DNA from: Rhizophagus clarus
Taxonomy: Eukaryota; Glomeromycota; Glomeromycetes; Glomerales; Glomeraceae
Length of the DNA: 64,000 bases
Direction: 5' to 3'
NCBI GenBank assembly: GCA_015698045.1
Contig: BLAL01000080.1
Span: 808,501 to 872,500 of the forward strand
Part shown: piece after piece, positions 10,670 to 22,851 of the stretch
How the letters are laid out: every line of letters starts with the position of its first letter
How positions within the stretch are numbered: the first letter of the stretch is position 1
Program-made: the position numbers and the translations under genes
The notes under the pieces: generated by a model
What the model was told of the DNA's origin: nothing
The model's input: only the letters and a program-made list of their open reading frames with translations
Database searches by the model: none

Positions 10670-13540
10670 TTATAAGTCCAGAACACCAAAGGTATGGGTT
10701 CTGAACTCAATTTCAAAGTTAACCTTTGAAAAAAAATTTTTTTTTTATTAGTTTACTTTAATGAGCATTAGCTAATGCTCGTTTTATATTTTGTAAGTCC
10801 AAAGAGTCGAAGGCTTAATAATTCTGACCAATTTTGAAGGTAAACTTTGAAAAATATTTTTTCATTAATTATTTAACAAACTTTATTAACATTTGTTTTT
10901 ATCTTTCTAAGTCCAGAATGCTAAAGGTATGAGTTTTGGACCATTTCTAAAGTTACCTTCAAAAAAAAATGATTATTTAACAAATGTTCAATTTTAATTT
11001 TTTTTAGGTCTAAAAGCTGAGACTTTTTTTTTATTTTAATTTAATGAACATTAATATTAACATTTGATTTTAATTTTTTTTAGGTCTGAAAGCCAAAGTA
11101 CAGCTCTGAACTTTTTTTTATTTTAATTTAATGAACATTAACATTAACGTTTGATTTTAATTTTTTTAGTTCTGGAAGCTGAAGTATACCTCCAGATTTT
11201 TTTTTATTAATCTAATTTAACGAATATTAATATTAACGTTTGATTTTTTTTAATTTTATTTATTACTTTTGTAGTCCAGAACACCAAACATGTGGCCTTG
11301 GACTTTATTTTAAAGGTAACTTTGAAAAAAAAATATTTGGTTATTTTATTTTTACTTAGCGAACGTTAACAAATATTCAATTTCTTTTTCTTTTTTTTAG
11401 GTCCAGAACTCTATTTTAAGGCAGAACTAAGTAAAAAAAAATTCATTTTTTTTTTTGTATTTTAGCAAAATGTTAGTAACGTTTCACTTTTCTTTCTTTT
11501 TTTAGGTTCAGAACTCCTTTAGAGGCGGACTATGATATTTCAAAGGTAAAATATCTTCAAAATTTTTTATTTTTTTTTTGTTTATTTAAACAAACGTTAC
11601 TAATGTTTGTTTATTTTATATTTTTTAGGTTCAGAATTCTTTAGAGGCAGACCAGTATTTCGAAGGTATAATATTTTTGAAATTTATTTTTTTATGTTTT
11701 ATTTAAAACAAACATTACTAATGTTTGTTTTTTTGGTTTTTTAGGTCTGGAACTCTTTAGAGGCGGACCAGTATTTCAAAGGTATAATATCTTTGAAATT
11801 TATTTTTTTTATGTTTTATTTAAAACGGACATTACTAATGTTCATTTTTTTTGTATTTTTTAGATCCAGAACTCTTTAGAGGTGGACCGGTATTTCAAAG
11901 GTATAATATCTTTGAAATTTTTTTTTTTTTTTGTTTTATTTAAACAAACATTACTAATGTTCATTTTTTTTTTTTATATTTTTTAGGTCTGGAATACTTT
12001 AGAGGCAGACCAGTATTTTGAAGGTATAATATCTTCAAAATTTTATTTTTTTTATGTTTTATTTAAATGAACGTTATTAATGTTCATTTTTTTTTATTTT
12101 TTTTAGATCCAGAATTTAGAGGCAGACTAGAATTTTGAAGGTATAATAATATCTTCAAAATTTATTTTATTATATTTTACAAAATGAAACTAATTAACGT
12201 TTCATTTTATTTTACATTTTTTTTAGGTCTGAAACTCGAAGCAGACTAAGGGTAAAAAAAACTTTATTTATTTTTATTTCAATGAACGTTAAACTAGCAT
12301 TTATTTTTTTAGGTCTAAAAGAAGTGGACCGAGTCAAGTTATTTCAAAGGTAAAAAAATCTTTGAAATAATTTTATTTTATATTTTATTTTACAAATATT
12401 ACTAATGTTTTGTTTCGTTCTTTTTTTAGGTCCAGAACTTTAATTCGAAGCAGACTGGTATTTTGAAGTCATAAAGCTTCAAAAAAATTGTTTTTTATTA
12501 TTTCAACAAATGTTAACTAACGTTCAGTTCTTTTTTTAAGTCTGGAACTCCAATTTGAAGTAGACCAGGTTATTTCGAAGGTAAAAAAACTTCAAAATTA
12601 TTTTTTTATATTATTTTATGAAATGTTACTAATATTTCATTTCATATTTCTTTTTTTAGGTCTGGAATTCACTTTCAAAGCAGACCATGATATTTGAAAG
12701 TAATATAATATCTTCAAAAAATTTTAACTTTATTTATTTTAACAAATGTTACTAATGTTCATTTTTTTATTTTTTATTTAGGTCCAGAACTCCCTCTCGC
12801 AGCAGGCTATGATATTCGAAGGTAATATAATATCTTTAAAATATTTTAACTTTTTATTTAAATTTAACGAACATTACTAATGTTCATTTTTTTTATTTTT
12901 TTTAGGTCTGGACTCTCTTTCGTAGCAGACCATAAAGGTAATATAATAGTATTAAAAAAATTTTATATTTCTTTAACAAACATTATTAACATGCATTTTT
13001 TTATTTTATTTTAGATTAGGAACTTTAATCTGAAGTGGACCAGAATATTTCAAAGGTAAAAAACTTTGAAATTATTTTTTTTATATTATTTTACAAAATG
13101 TTACTAATGTTTCATTTTGTATTTTTTTTAGTTCTGGATCTTCCAATTCGAAGCAGACCAGTGTATTTCAAAGGTATAAAGCTTCAAAATGACTTTTTTT
13201 ATTTTATTTTTGTTTCAACAAATGTTAATTAATGTTCATTTTTAGTTTTTAGCTGGAACCTCATTTTGAGACAGACCAGGTATTCTGAAATTAAAAAAAA
13301 ATTTTCTTGTTTTTATTAACGAGATGTTAATTAACATTTTAATTCTTTTTTTTTTGTAAATTTGCAGCTTTCAGATACCTTCTGGACTGAATTTCGAAGG
13401 TATTTACTTCAAAAATTATAAGTTTTTTATTTTTATTTTTTTTTTTAAAAACAAAATTTTAATTAATGTTCATTTTTTATTTTGTAGGTTCACAGATTTC
13501 TGGAAGCTTCCTGAAACATAATTTTGAAGTAAAAAGGGAT
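10670..13540 (+). repeat. Array of about 26 stem-loop units, about 110 bp each
   Basis: Each unit has three inverted repeats in fixed order. (1) GGTCTG pairs with CAGACC and encloses CTC-TTTA-GAG. (2) TTTCAAAG pairs with CTTTGAAA around GTATAATAT. (3) ACATTA-C-TAATGT. Units begin near 10675, 10795, 10908, 11006, 11082, 11168, 11273, 11399, 11504, 11627, 11742, 11862, 11984, 12104, 12224, 12310, 12428, 12537, 12657, 12779, 12903, 13012, 13130, 13247, 13366 and 13487. Each stem 1 follows a T-rich AG and each stem 2 contains GGTA, so each unit also resembles a 37-45 nt exon between splice sites. Outer units are more degenerate than the centre. Confidence 0.85.
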
Positions 13541-15299
13541 AGTATTTTCGCATTTTGTCGTTTTATTGAATTGAAGAAGTTAAAAGTTGTTTGTTGGAAT
13601 CGAACTAACTGAAACAATATCCAAACCATTAACAATATGATTTTGCAGTATAAAAGTAAAAAAAGAAAGAAAGGAAGGGAACTTTAGTTTAGTGCATTTA
13701 GTAAAATAGTGTAGATTAATAAATATACTTTTAAATTTGTAAATATTTTTTTTTAATAAAATAAATTAATTGATATTAGTTAACATTATGCGAAATTTTT
13801 CTGTGACGCGCATTGGCATGATGTTCTCAAATTAGTGTAGAAATGTACTTTGCAGAACTGCGCAGATCTGTAGACCAAAATTTTTTCCAATGGCCAGTAC
13901 AGAAGTGCCTAATTTGTAATTGATAAATTGATATGCTCTAATCGGTTTGCACCTTCATGTATGATAATTATAGTCTGTGATAATTCATAACATACTAGTA
14001 CAGAAGTAACCTAATTTGCAATTGATAAATTAATATATAATACTAACTGGTTACATCTTAATTGGATCTTAATTGGATCTTAATTGAACACTATAGTCAG
14101 TATTAAATAATAATTAAATGTAATTAATGGTAGTGTTTTTTTGGTTATAATGTAATCTTTTTTTTAATTACTTAAAAGTGTTTTTTGAAAGGGATATCGA
14201 TTTTAATAAAAAATTATAATTTTTACATACAATTGCATACAATGTTTATCATCTATTATAATAACAAATACCTATATTGTGTAATATATACATTGTGTAA
14301 GAATATAGCATCTGACAGTAAATTGGTAAGACAAAAACATGTATATGCAAAAACGTATAAGGGTGTGAAATATATACAGGTAATAAATAACATTATGGTT
14401 CGCATTATTATAATTTTGGCCAAATTAATTTATTTATTATTAGTATATGGTATTACATAGGCCATTTGATTTGCCGATCATTTACTTTATTAAATTTGTA
14501 ATCAGGTTACATCATTATGCTAAAAATAGCTAAACACGAATTATAAATAAACAATACTTTTGGAAAATATCATATGACCTTTTCTTGTTAACTCTCTCTC
14601 TTTTTTACATTTTTATCTCAAAATACATAATATTACAGATTTACAGGTAATTTAAAACAATATTTTTTTTTATTTGTACTAATTTTCTATTTACTTTATT
14701 TTTAATATTTTTAACTATATTTTTTCTTGTAATTGTTTTTATTTATTTTTTTACTATTATTTATTTATATATTACTATATTTCTTTTCTTATTACTAACT
14801 GCTTTTTTACTTTTTTATGTTACTTTCTTTTTTATTATTTACTCTTTACTTTTTTTACGTGTTACTTTTCATGTATTATTTTTTTTTACGTGTTACTAAT
14901 ATACTAACTACATCTATTTAATATACTAACTTTTCTAACTGCTTTTTTTACTTTACTTCTATTTTTTTGCATCACTAATATACTAACTATATTTAATTAA
15001 TATACTAACTTTTTTTTACTTCTTACATTATATCTCTTTAGCATATTAACCTTTATCTTTTTTCTATTCTATGCCTTAAACTCAGCATGAATTAATATTC
15101 TAACATCTTCATGTTCTTATATTTTTAAATGCAAGATAAAATATTGGGTAATGAATCCTTTATTACATTTACTTTTTCTGTTATAAGTTTTGTATTCATA
15201 TTTATTGTATATAATAAAATTTACAAATTATAATAAAATGAATTATAATTTTGGTTAGCATTACATTAAATTTGAATTATAATTTTGGCTAATATTACA
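13541..15299. other. Intergenic; T-rich repeat tract 14690-15080
   Basis: No supported gene. 14690-15080 is a pyrimidine-rich, loosely repeated tract with TATACTAACT and TTTTTTACTTC phrases. A GTTCGATTCC-like box near 13590 (minus) resembles a pol III B box, but no tRNA fold surrounds it. An open frame at 14185-14460 has no coding character. Confidence 0.45.
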
Positions 15300-15692
15300 A
15301 TTGTAATTTGAATAAAATTTGTATATATTCTGTATAAAACCCGTACAAAATTTGTATATATTTTGTATAAAACCCATACAAAATTTGTATATATTCTGTA
15401 TAAAACCTGTACAAAATTTGTATATATTTATGTAAATCTGTACAAAATTTATATATATTCTGTATAAAACTTGTACAAATATGTATATATTCTGTACAAA
15501 ATTTGTATATATTCTGTATAAAACCTGTACAAATATGTATATATTCTGTATAAAACCCATACAAAATTTGTATATATTCTGTATAAAACCTATACAAAAT
15601 TCGTATATATTTATGTAAACCCATACAAAATTTGTATATATTCTGTATAAAATCTGGTTATAATGTGGTTATAATCTGTACAATTAGTATTA
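15300..15692. repeat. About ten tandem 33-36 bp units
   Basis: The unit reads CTGTACAAAATTTGTATATA then TTCTGTATAAAACC. Unit lengths are often multiples of three, so long frames appear on the minus strand (for example repeating YTEYIQILYGF), but these look like repeat artefacts. The unit is the inverted relative of the TTTGTACAG repeats at 9786-10190. Confidence 0.8.
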
Positions 15693-16417
15693 TCCACACA
15701 GCTTAGTAACACATAAATCCATGACCGATAACTCCACATATCACATCCAATACCTTATTATCACATATTTTAACATGTGACTTCACTTAACGTTATGCAA
15801 ATCCAGAAGGAATTTCAAAATAAAAATCTTTCTTATATCTCATCCAATAAAATTTTGCAAGAGTGACTTTTTTAAGTAAAATATTAAATAACATAAAAAT
15901 ACAAGAATTGCTCTTGACTCATATACAACTGAATAAAATTTCGTGGGTGTAATTTTCTTTAAATATTACATTGCACAATACGTATTTCAAGATAATAAAA
16001 GTTCTAAGTCAAGCAAAAGTAAATCAATATGAAAAATTATCATCAAAATTCACCATATTAAAAGTGTCCTTTCATATAAACATAGTGATGATAGTAATGT
16101 GTATAAATAAACTAAAAATTTGTATGTGCTATAATTATAATTGTTACATGTAATTTGCATTTTACTATCAAATGTATGTTTTTTTTGATAACCATATAAT
16201 GCCTATGTAACATCCCTATTATATTAAAGTCTTGTAATAACTAGTAATAATATGTCTGTTATTGTAGTTCAATATATGTTAAAATACTATCTGCTATCAT
16301 ACTGTATTTATTTATTTATGTTGCGACTGGAGGTCGTATTATATGAATATAGACTAGACATATACTATTATAAGCTAAGATCTAAAACAAATGAATACAA
16401 TATCCCCACACGAGTGA
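15693..16417. other. Intergenic, nothing recognised
   Basis: A+T-rich sequence. A 60-codon frame at 15971-16153 has no homology that I recognise and no intron or promoter support. Confidence 0.4.
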
Positions 16418-18640
16418 TTACCAGCCAATAATTTTTACAAACCGTTTAGACTAGGCCAACCAGTCTTGTATAAAATTTATCCTTCTTTAATATACGATGA
16501 TTTAATAAATTTTAATATCAGTGTCCGAAAATTATTGGTGAAATCGCCGTCCAATAAATGGATTTTTATCTATGCTTCATACTGTAAGTACATTATATAA
16601 TATGCATTATATTTTTAATATGATATCAATGATTTTTTTTTTCATATATTATATTAATAATTTTTATTAATACTAATCTACATTAATTCTTTTGCAATTT
16701 ATTACATCTAACATCTATGTGCTTATCTCACCTACAAAAAACAGTGTACATGAGAATCTTATAAAAAAAGACCTATAAAAATAAGAGAACATGAATAATA
16801 CTAAATATGCCCAAAACATCACAAAATTAACTTGCCTATCCGGCTTTTTTTATTAATAAAAATCAATTTTTTTAAACTTTATATATAAAACGATAAATTT
16901 ATTATTAAAAAAAAACTTAAAAAAATTTGATTATTAATAAAATTCACGAAAATGATAAAAAAAAAGCTTAAATTTATTAAATCAAGAAAAATTCTTGTGA
17001 ATTTTTTTTTAATTTTTAAAATAATTGCTGTTTTGAATATTTGTTATTATATAAAAATAAATATTATTATATTTTTATTGTATTATATACTACATTTTAA
17101 CATTTATTGATATACATTTAACATTTATACATTTCATACACTTTTTATTATCATGTAGCGTTACCCGATTGATATAAATTTTATTATTTATTACATTGTT
17201 TCTTCATCCTTTTTTGTTCTTTATTGTTTTTCGTTCCTTTTTGTCTTCCATTGATTCTTTCATTTATTTTTGTTCTCCATTGTTATTTTTTTTGTTCTTT
17301 TTGTTCTCTATTGTTCTTTTTTTTTGGTAATATATATATTTGACAATAATAATGGAGATTTAAAATTAATAAATTTATCATCTAAATTTATTTTGATTGA
17401 ATTTTTGTTTTTTAGAAATTATGTATACTAATTAATCTAAATTTTAAAAAATATAATTTACTTTTTGTAAAGGCGGTGTATATGTTCCTTTACTCATACA
17501 AGACTTTTCAAAAGTTGAAGGTAGATTTGGCAATGCATCTTATAAATTTGGTACAGTGTTAATGATGATAATACTTGTTTTATTGATGTTTATGTTGGTG
17601 ATAATAATGATGATAATAATGATGATAATAATGATGATAATGATGTAACAACTTCCATTCATTCCATGCAGCAAGGCAAATGCTTAAATGTTAATCTTAA
17701 TAATCATCCCAAGTTAAAAAATTACTGTATGAGGTTGAGGGAACTATTAAACCAAAATTAGGAGCAACTGTTACAACAAGGCCACCATGCATATAATATA
17801 TTGGAATGGAACATTGTTAATTATAGGATATTTTCAAAAACCATATTTCCGGACAAAATCCCAGAATTACCAGATATTTCCCTATCATGTTTAAACCTAA
17901 ATAATATCTTAGCTGCACTAAAAAGGAAAAACCAGCGATTTAATCCATTAATAAAAATAATGCAAAGCTTGTTAGAAAAAAATAAAATAAGCGATAATTC
18001 TAAGTGGTTTGGCCAGTTATATAAGTGGCCTTAACAACTTTACACATTAACTAAATATCATAATATCAGCTGTGAAAACTATTTTAGCTGCATTTTTATA
18101 TTTACTACCATCACCACACATTGATGAGCCTGAAAACCATATAAAGATGGAGTTATAGGCCAAAATCATTTCTGTCATTTTCAGTCTCAACTATGACACA
18201 AAACTTGCTCCTGTTTGGGAGTTTACTCATTTAATTTCAAGTCAGGGTGATAGAGGATTTTCGATATCAGACTTTGCAGCAGTTGTTGGAAGGACAATAT
18301 CCATTCTTCCTAGCAGAATTTGCAAGTTAAAATGCTGCTATACATAAAGATAAAATTGTAGTTGTATAAGAAGCTGCTTATGAATTAAATCATATTTTGG
18401 TGACAATGGAAAATCTTGATGAATAGGAGGTCAATAAAATAAGGTTCTATGTAGCAACAGTTGGCAGAACTACCATTAGCTTTAATATAATTACTCCCAT
18501 ATTCAATAAAGAATGTTCAGCTCTTATTTACGTTTATAGGAATGAGCATACATTCAACCTGAGACAAAGTAATAGTAATATGGAAAGTAATGTAGAGGGA
18601 TGTGAGGGTGAGAGTGAGACTTGCAAAAAAATTATCAATT
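16418..18640 (+). pseudogene. Decayed multi-exon gene, unknown family
   Basis: 16418-16583 reads as protein (for example QPVLYKIYPSLIYDDLINF) and ends in a GTAAGTA donor. An acceptor before 17473 restores phase to give CGVYVPLLIQDF. Further on, coding-like blocks continue with one frameshift near 17560, an in-frame TAG near 17760, an Asp/Asn stretch from GATGATAAT repeats, a stop at 18034, another TAG near 18157, and stops plus a frame change near 18350. Later pieces include GRTISILPSRICKLK and IRFYVATVGRTTISF. The 889-bp gap between the first two exons is far longer than other introns here and may hold an insertion. The family is not recognised. It is clearly broken. Confidence 0.5.
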
Positions 18641-19200
18641 ATGAATAAATTATTGTATTGTCATAAAAATGTACTTTTAAGTCCAGCAAAAAATTTAAAT
18701 GTGTTTATACTTTTAATTTTGACTTATTTTAATCATAATACCTTTATTTACAATAATGCAAGGATAATAAAGAAGTTAATTAACAGGAGGGATTTCCAAT
18801 AAAATAAAATATCTTTTTGTTTTAATAAAGAAGCGATATTATCTTTTTATAAAGTAATTTATAATAAGAACAAAGTTTTTTTTTGTTTATAATCTTTCAT
18901 ATCATTGCAAAATAAAAAAAAAACATTTTTCTGTTTGACATTTATTATTTTCTAAAAATGCAAGACCATATATAAAGTATTCCTTTGTTGACTTTATCTT
19001 TTTATGATTTAAATTATTAGGGATCCTTTGTTAACCTTGTATTCAATTACTCTTTTATGGCTTTGTTATAATTTAAATTTAATTAAAACATGAAGAATTT
19101 CTTTATCTGTTTTATTGGCTTGAAATAAATATACGTAAAAGTTTTGTTATATAATATTTTAAAAATATTTTTAATTCGTTACTTTTGTTATGATTCCTTG
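18641..19200. other. Intergenic, nothing recognised
   Basis: A+T-rich, without a supported gene or a clear repeat. Confidence 0.4.
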
Positions 19201-19850
19201 CCCTATAAAAAATAAGTGTCCGGATAATGTCCAGAAAATGTCCAGAAAAATTTTCTAAATAATTGTCCAGAAATTCTGGACACTGTGTGTCCGGAAACTG
19301 TTCCGAAAACACTGCATTTTTGGTATATTAGGAATTTGTCCTGAAATTGTCCGGAAATATATTTTCGTAAAATTTTGCCACAAAAGATGATCAATGGATA
19401 GATGATCATCATTATTCCTTAACCCAAAATTTTTATATTATAGATATATAGTATTTTTGCCTCCTCTGCAATTTTAATTAGTACGACAGAAAAGATTTTG
19501 AATGTCAGTTTTGTGCTTTTTGCATTTTTTTACAAAATTAATTTATCCTTTTTTGGAAATAGTATCCAGAATTTGTCCTGAACTTTTTCATGTCTGGAAT
19601 TTGTCTATCTGGTTTTTTTACTATGTCCAGAATTTGTACAGGTTTAACTGTCCAGAATTTGTCTAAAATTTTATACCAAACAAATACTGGACAAATTCTG
19701 GACAAAGTTAGGACATGTCAAAATTTTAAGTATCAGAAGTGTGTCAGACATGTACCAAAAAAGTGGACATTTTCTGGACACATCAGATTTATTCCAGACA
19801 ATTTCCGGACATTTTTGATAACATTTTCCGGACATTTATTTTTTATAGGG
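19201..19850. mobile_element. 650-bp MITE, CCCTAT termini, 3-bp TSD
   Basis: Both ends start CCCTATAAAAAATAA followed by GTGTCCGGATAATGT (left) or ATGTCCGGAAAATGT (right, inverted). TTG directly flanks both sides (19198-19200, 19851-19853), a 3-bp target duplication. The interior carries many TGTCCAGAA and TTCTGGACA copies in both orientations, like the subterminal repeats of CACTA/CMC elements. No transposase is present. The CMC assignment is inference from duplication length and subterminal structure. Confidence 0.75.
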
Positions 19851-20227
19851 TTGTTTCATTTAATTATTCAATTTTATTTTATTTTATTTGCTTATTTTTT
19901 AATTAGTTTTAATAAAATACTTATTAAAAACAAATGAACAAAAGTAGCGATTGATTCAACTATAGATTTGGAAATGATCAAAATTTGTGATAATTAGGTA
20001 ATTGCCAGAAAAAGAATTTGATTTTTAAGGTCTAAAAAATAATTATCATTACTAATATAAATAATAACTATATATGAACAAAGATTTCTTTGTTAATAAT
20101 TTTGTTAATAATAATAATTATTACATACATCGAAAACAATTGTCTGGGAGAGATGATTTTGTGATAACCCATGCTGCTTAATAGTTTTTCCTTTTTGATT
20201 ACGTATCACCTTTTTGTACCACTGATC
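19851..20227. other. Intergenic, nothing recognised
   Basis: A+T-rich sequence between the MITE and the LINE tail. Confidence 0.4.
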
Positions 20228-20865
20228 AATTTTTTATTTTTTATTTTTTTTTTTCCCTTTAATGAACGCCCTCAGGAATATGACTTAAACAGCTGATTTA
20301 AGCATAAGAAAGTTTACACCTATACATTAAAGCCACTATAGGAATAGTGGAGACCTATCTAAATTTTAAACTTCACGCTAAACTAAATTGTTTTGTGTAA
20401 ACTATTATTATTAAAGCTAACTAGACAAATGTGAAAAACAAAAAAGAAAATAAAAGTGAAAATTAAACTAAGAAAATAAAAGTATAAATTAAAATGAATT
20501 CTAGATCTAAGCTACCTATGTTTCAATCTACGCTAAATAATTTATCCCTATTAAGAGTGTATGTCCATAGGTCGTCGACCTTTTGCTCCCTCCATACCTT
20601 CTCTAATTTACTTGTTCCTTCTACACATGACCCGACCCATCTGTCAATGCAACCTTGTGAGAATGCCTTTTTGTTTGACTCATAATTTCTGTTATAGAAA
20701 GTTTTTTGTATAACTTTCATTGTCGTGCGTTCTTTTTTGATCTTTGATGTGATTCCGTGACATTTTTCCCATTGTATGACCTCCGAACATCTTTGTTTCC
20801 AGATTTCTTTGACTTCTAGTTGGACTGATCTATTTTTTATTGCGATAAAAATGAAAAGAAAATAA
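20228..20865 (-). mobile_element. 5'-truncated non-LTR retrotransposon (LINE) end
   Basis: On the minus strand a coding piece is followed by about 270 nt of A+T-rich 3' region and an A-rich tail at about 20262-20228. This is the usual form of a LINE copy cut short during target-primed reverse transcription. The 5' break lies near 20865. No target duplication could be fixed. Confidence 0.65.
20523..20862 (-). pseudogene. C-terminal fragment of LINE ORF2
   Basis: About 110 codons are open from a truncated 5' side to a TGA at 20523-20525. The N-terminal part reads EIWKQRCSEVIQWEKCHGI followed by a KIKK basic patch. This matches the W..RC..VI.WEK pattern at the extreme C-terminus of reverse transcriptases of AM-fungal non-LTR elements, from my knowledge of that family. 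The relic at 47822-48106 has the corresponding IWADRCKKLIDWEKK. No polymerase or endonuclease motifs remain, so it is inactive. An internal ATG at 20720 is only an in-frame Met. Confidence 0.6.
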
Positions 20866-21132
20866 TGAAATTAAAAAAAATGGCGCGACAGACTTAAATA
20901 GTTTTCGTTTTCTTTGTTTAAATAATAAGAACAGAATACAAATGTTCTTATCCTGTTTAATGTAATATCATAAGTAGTTAAAAATAATGTATGTGATGGT
21001 TTGAGCGTGTAACTTTAAATGATCTAGCAGGTTCAAGATTGTTATTATTTGTCATTGTTATTTGGATACAAAATTTTTTTGTTAATAATCCCTAATCTTT
21101 AATCTTAACCAGGGAAAATTCGCAAAACATAA
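20866..21132. other. Intergenic, nothing recognised
   Basis: A+T-rich spacer without gene or repeat signal. Confidence 0.4.
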
Positions 21133-21134
21133 TA

Positions 21135-22074
21135 CAGTGTGTTAAGAAAATAGTTGCGCGATGTAATATAAAATTGATTAAATAAAAAAATAGTGGGATA
21201 ATGCATTTATTTATAAAATAAATAATGTAATACACGTTATTTACCTTCTATTTAATATATTTTAAAAAAAACTTCATTGTACATTTGTTAATTTCCTTTT
21301 TATAGCTAAAAAAAGTATAATTAACATTAATTAAATGCCTAAATTTTAATTAATTAACACTATTGGTTAAATGATACTGGTTAAACTAAAAATACATAAA
21401 AATAATAAATATTAGCATACAATAGATCCTTATAAATGATATAAGAAAAAAAAATTCTTTAAAATATTATGAATCTAAGAAAATTAATGATCCGGCAAAT
21501 TTCAATTTGAATATGTTAGGATCGGCAAATTATCATATGCGTACATTATATGCTTAAATTCTTGTTGACTAAAGTCCAAATTAAAACCAAATTTTTTTCT
21601 TTTATAGAATTGATGTTTAACAAAAATAAGTTAATTTCATGTGATTTAAATCATTACAAAGAAAACTAAATTAAATCATTACAAAAAATAATTTCAATTT
21701 TATATCATCATTTACATTTATTTTTTCAATAATCAATGATTCAAATTGCATCAAAATTGTTTTAAATATGTTGTAAAGAAATGTTTTTTTTATAATGCAC
21801 ACAATTTTTGCTCAATTATGACTACTAATGTTAAGAAATTTAATGTGTATAATGATTTATAGATTCAAAAATAGAGATAATAATTTTTAAACATTTTAAA
21901 AAATATGTTCGTACTAGGTTTAAGAAAACAATATCTATAAAACCAAATATTAAAATTTTAATATTTAATAAAGTATGTTATGAACTTTTTATAAATAAAA
22001 TTTCAGCTGCCTAACGTTTTTAGTTGTGAAGATATTGTGGTTTTTATTTGCGCAATTATTTTCTTAACACACTG
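21135..22074. mobile_element. Non-autonomous Tc1/mariner-like element
   Basis: Inverted 25-bp ends begin CAGTGTGTTAAGAAAATA and end TTGCGC, with one mismatch between them. TA flanks each side (21133-21134 and 22075-22076). TA target duplication with a CAGTG terminus is the hallmark of Tc1/mariner elements. The 940-bp interior is A+T-rich without a transposase frame. Confidence 0.78.
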
Positions 22075-22603
22075 TATATAATAGTGATAAATAAAATTAT
22101 TTGTACTAAAAAAAATAAATAAGCGAATGATGTTGTAAGTTGTAATTAAAGCTACTGTATCTTGTTTATAAATTTGTTAAACTTTATTAATATACTTGGA
22201 ATTTCAAATTTCGGATGATTTAAATTCAATTATGATGAAATAAACTCTGCGCAAATCATAAAATAATTAAAATACTATATTTTGTTACTTTACTATAGAG
22301 TTCTGTAGTATTGCATAAAATTAGCATAATTATATAATATTAATCAGTAGAAAACTATACTCTGTATTCTCTGTAGACTCAGGTCAGTTATTAAGGAAAT
22401 TGAAGCGAACTCAAAAAACTTCATAAAGAATTTTATTAGGGTAATTCCTTATTTGTTAAGTATGATTAAAGGGTATCATCACATTCTAATTTTTTAGCCA
22501 ATTGGGTCAGGGACTTTATTGAAAATTTACAAATTTACAAATTTAAAATAGTAAACGAAATAATATTTTACATAAAAATAATAAAAATAAATATATTTAT
22601 ACA

Positions 22604-22800
22604 GTTGACTCCAGAAAGGAATCACCAAATTCATCCTAGTTAAAAACTAAGCTCTATTAGTTTTTAGGTCGGGTCAGCATAATGACCGACAGGCCAAAAA
22701 CTAAACAAAATATCAAATCTCAACAGGCTACCGCAGCTATTCCTTTAAGAAATTTGGATCTAGATGGAATAAATCCCTCAACCTTTTAGTTAGTATACAT
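22604..22800 (+). mobile_element. Partial second Tc1/mariner-like end
   Basis: TA followed by CAGTTGACTCCAGAAAGGAA is a typical Tc1-type terminus. An ATG frame of 35 codons (22682-22789, MTDRPKTKQN ... INPSTF, then TAG) follows. It could be the start of a transposase cut off early, but I do not recognise the sequence. No matching inverted end was found before the KH gene. Confidence 0.35.
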
Positions 22801-22851
22801 TGTATAACATTTAACGTTAATTGTAACTTATTAATATACTGTATACGTATC

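Noticed and set aside
13560..13620. tRNA-like B box on the minus strand
   Set aside because: GTTCGATTCC is present, but no acceptor, D or anticodon stem can be drawn around it.
15295..15624. Long minus-strand frames of repeated YTEYIQILYGF
   Set aside because: They arise because a 33-36 bp tandem unit happens to lack stops. There is no start context and several overlapping frames are equally open.
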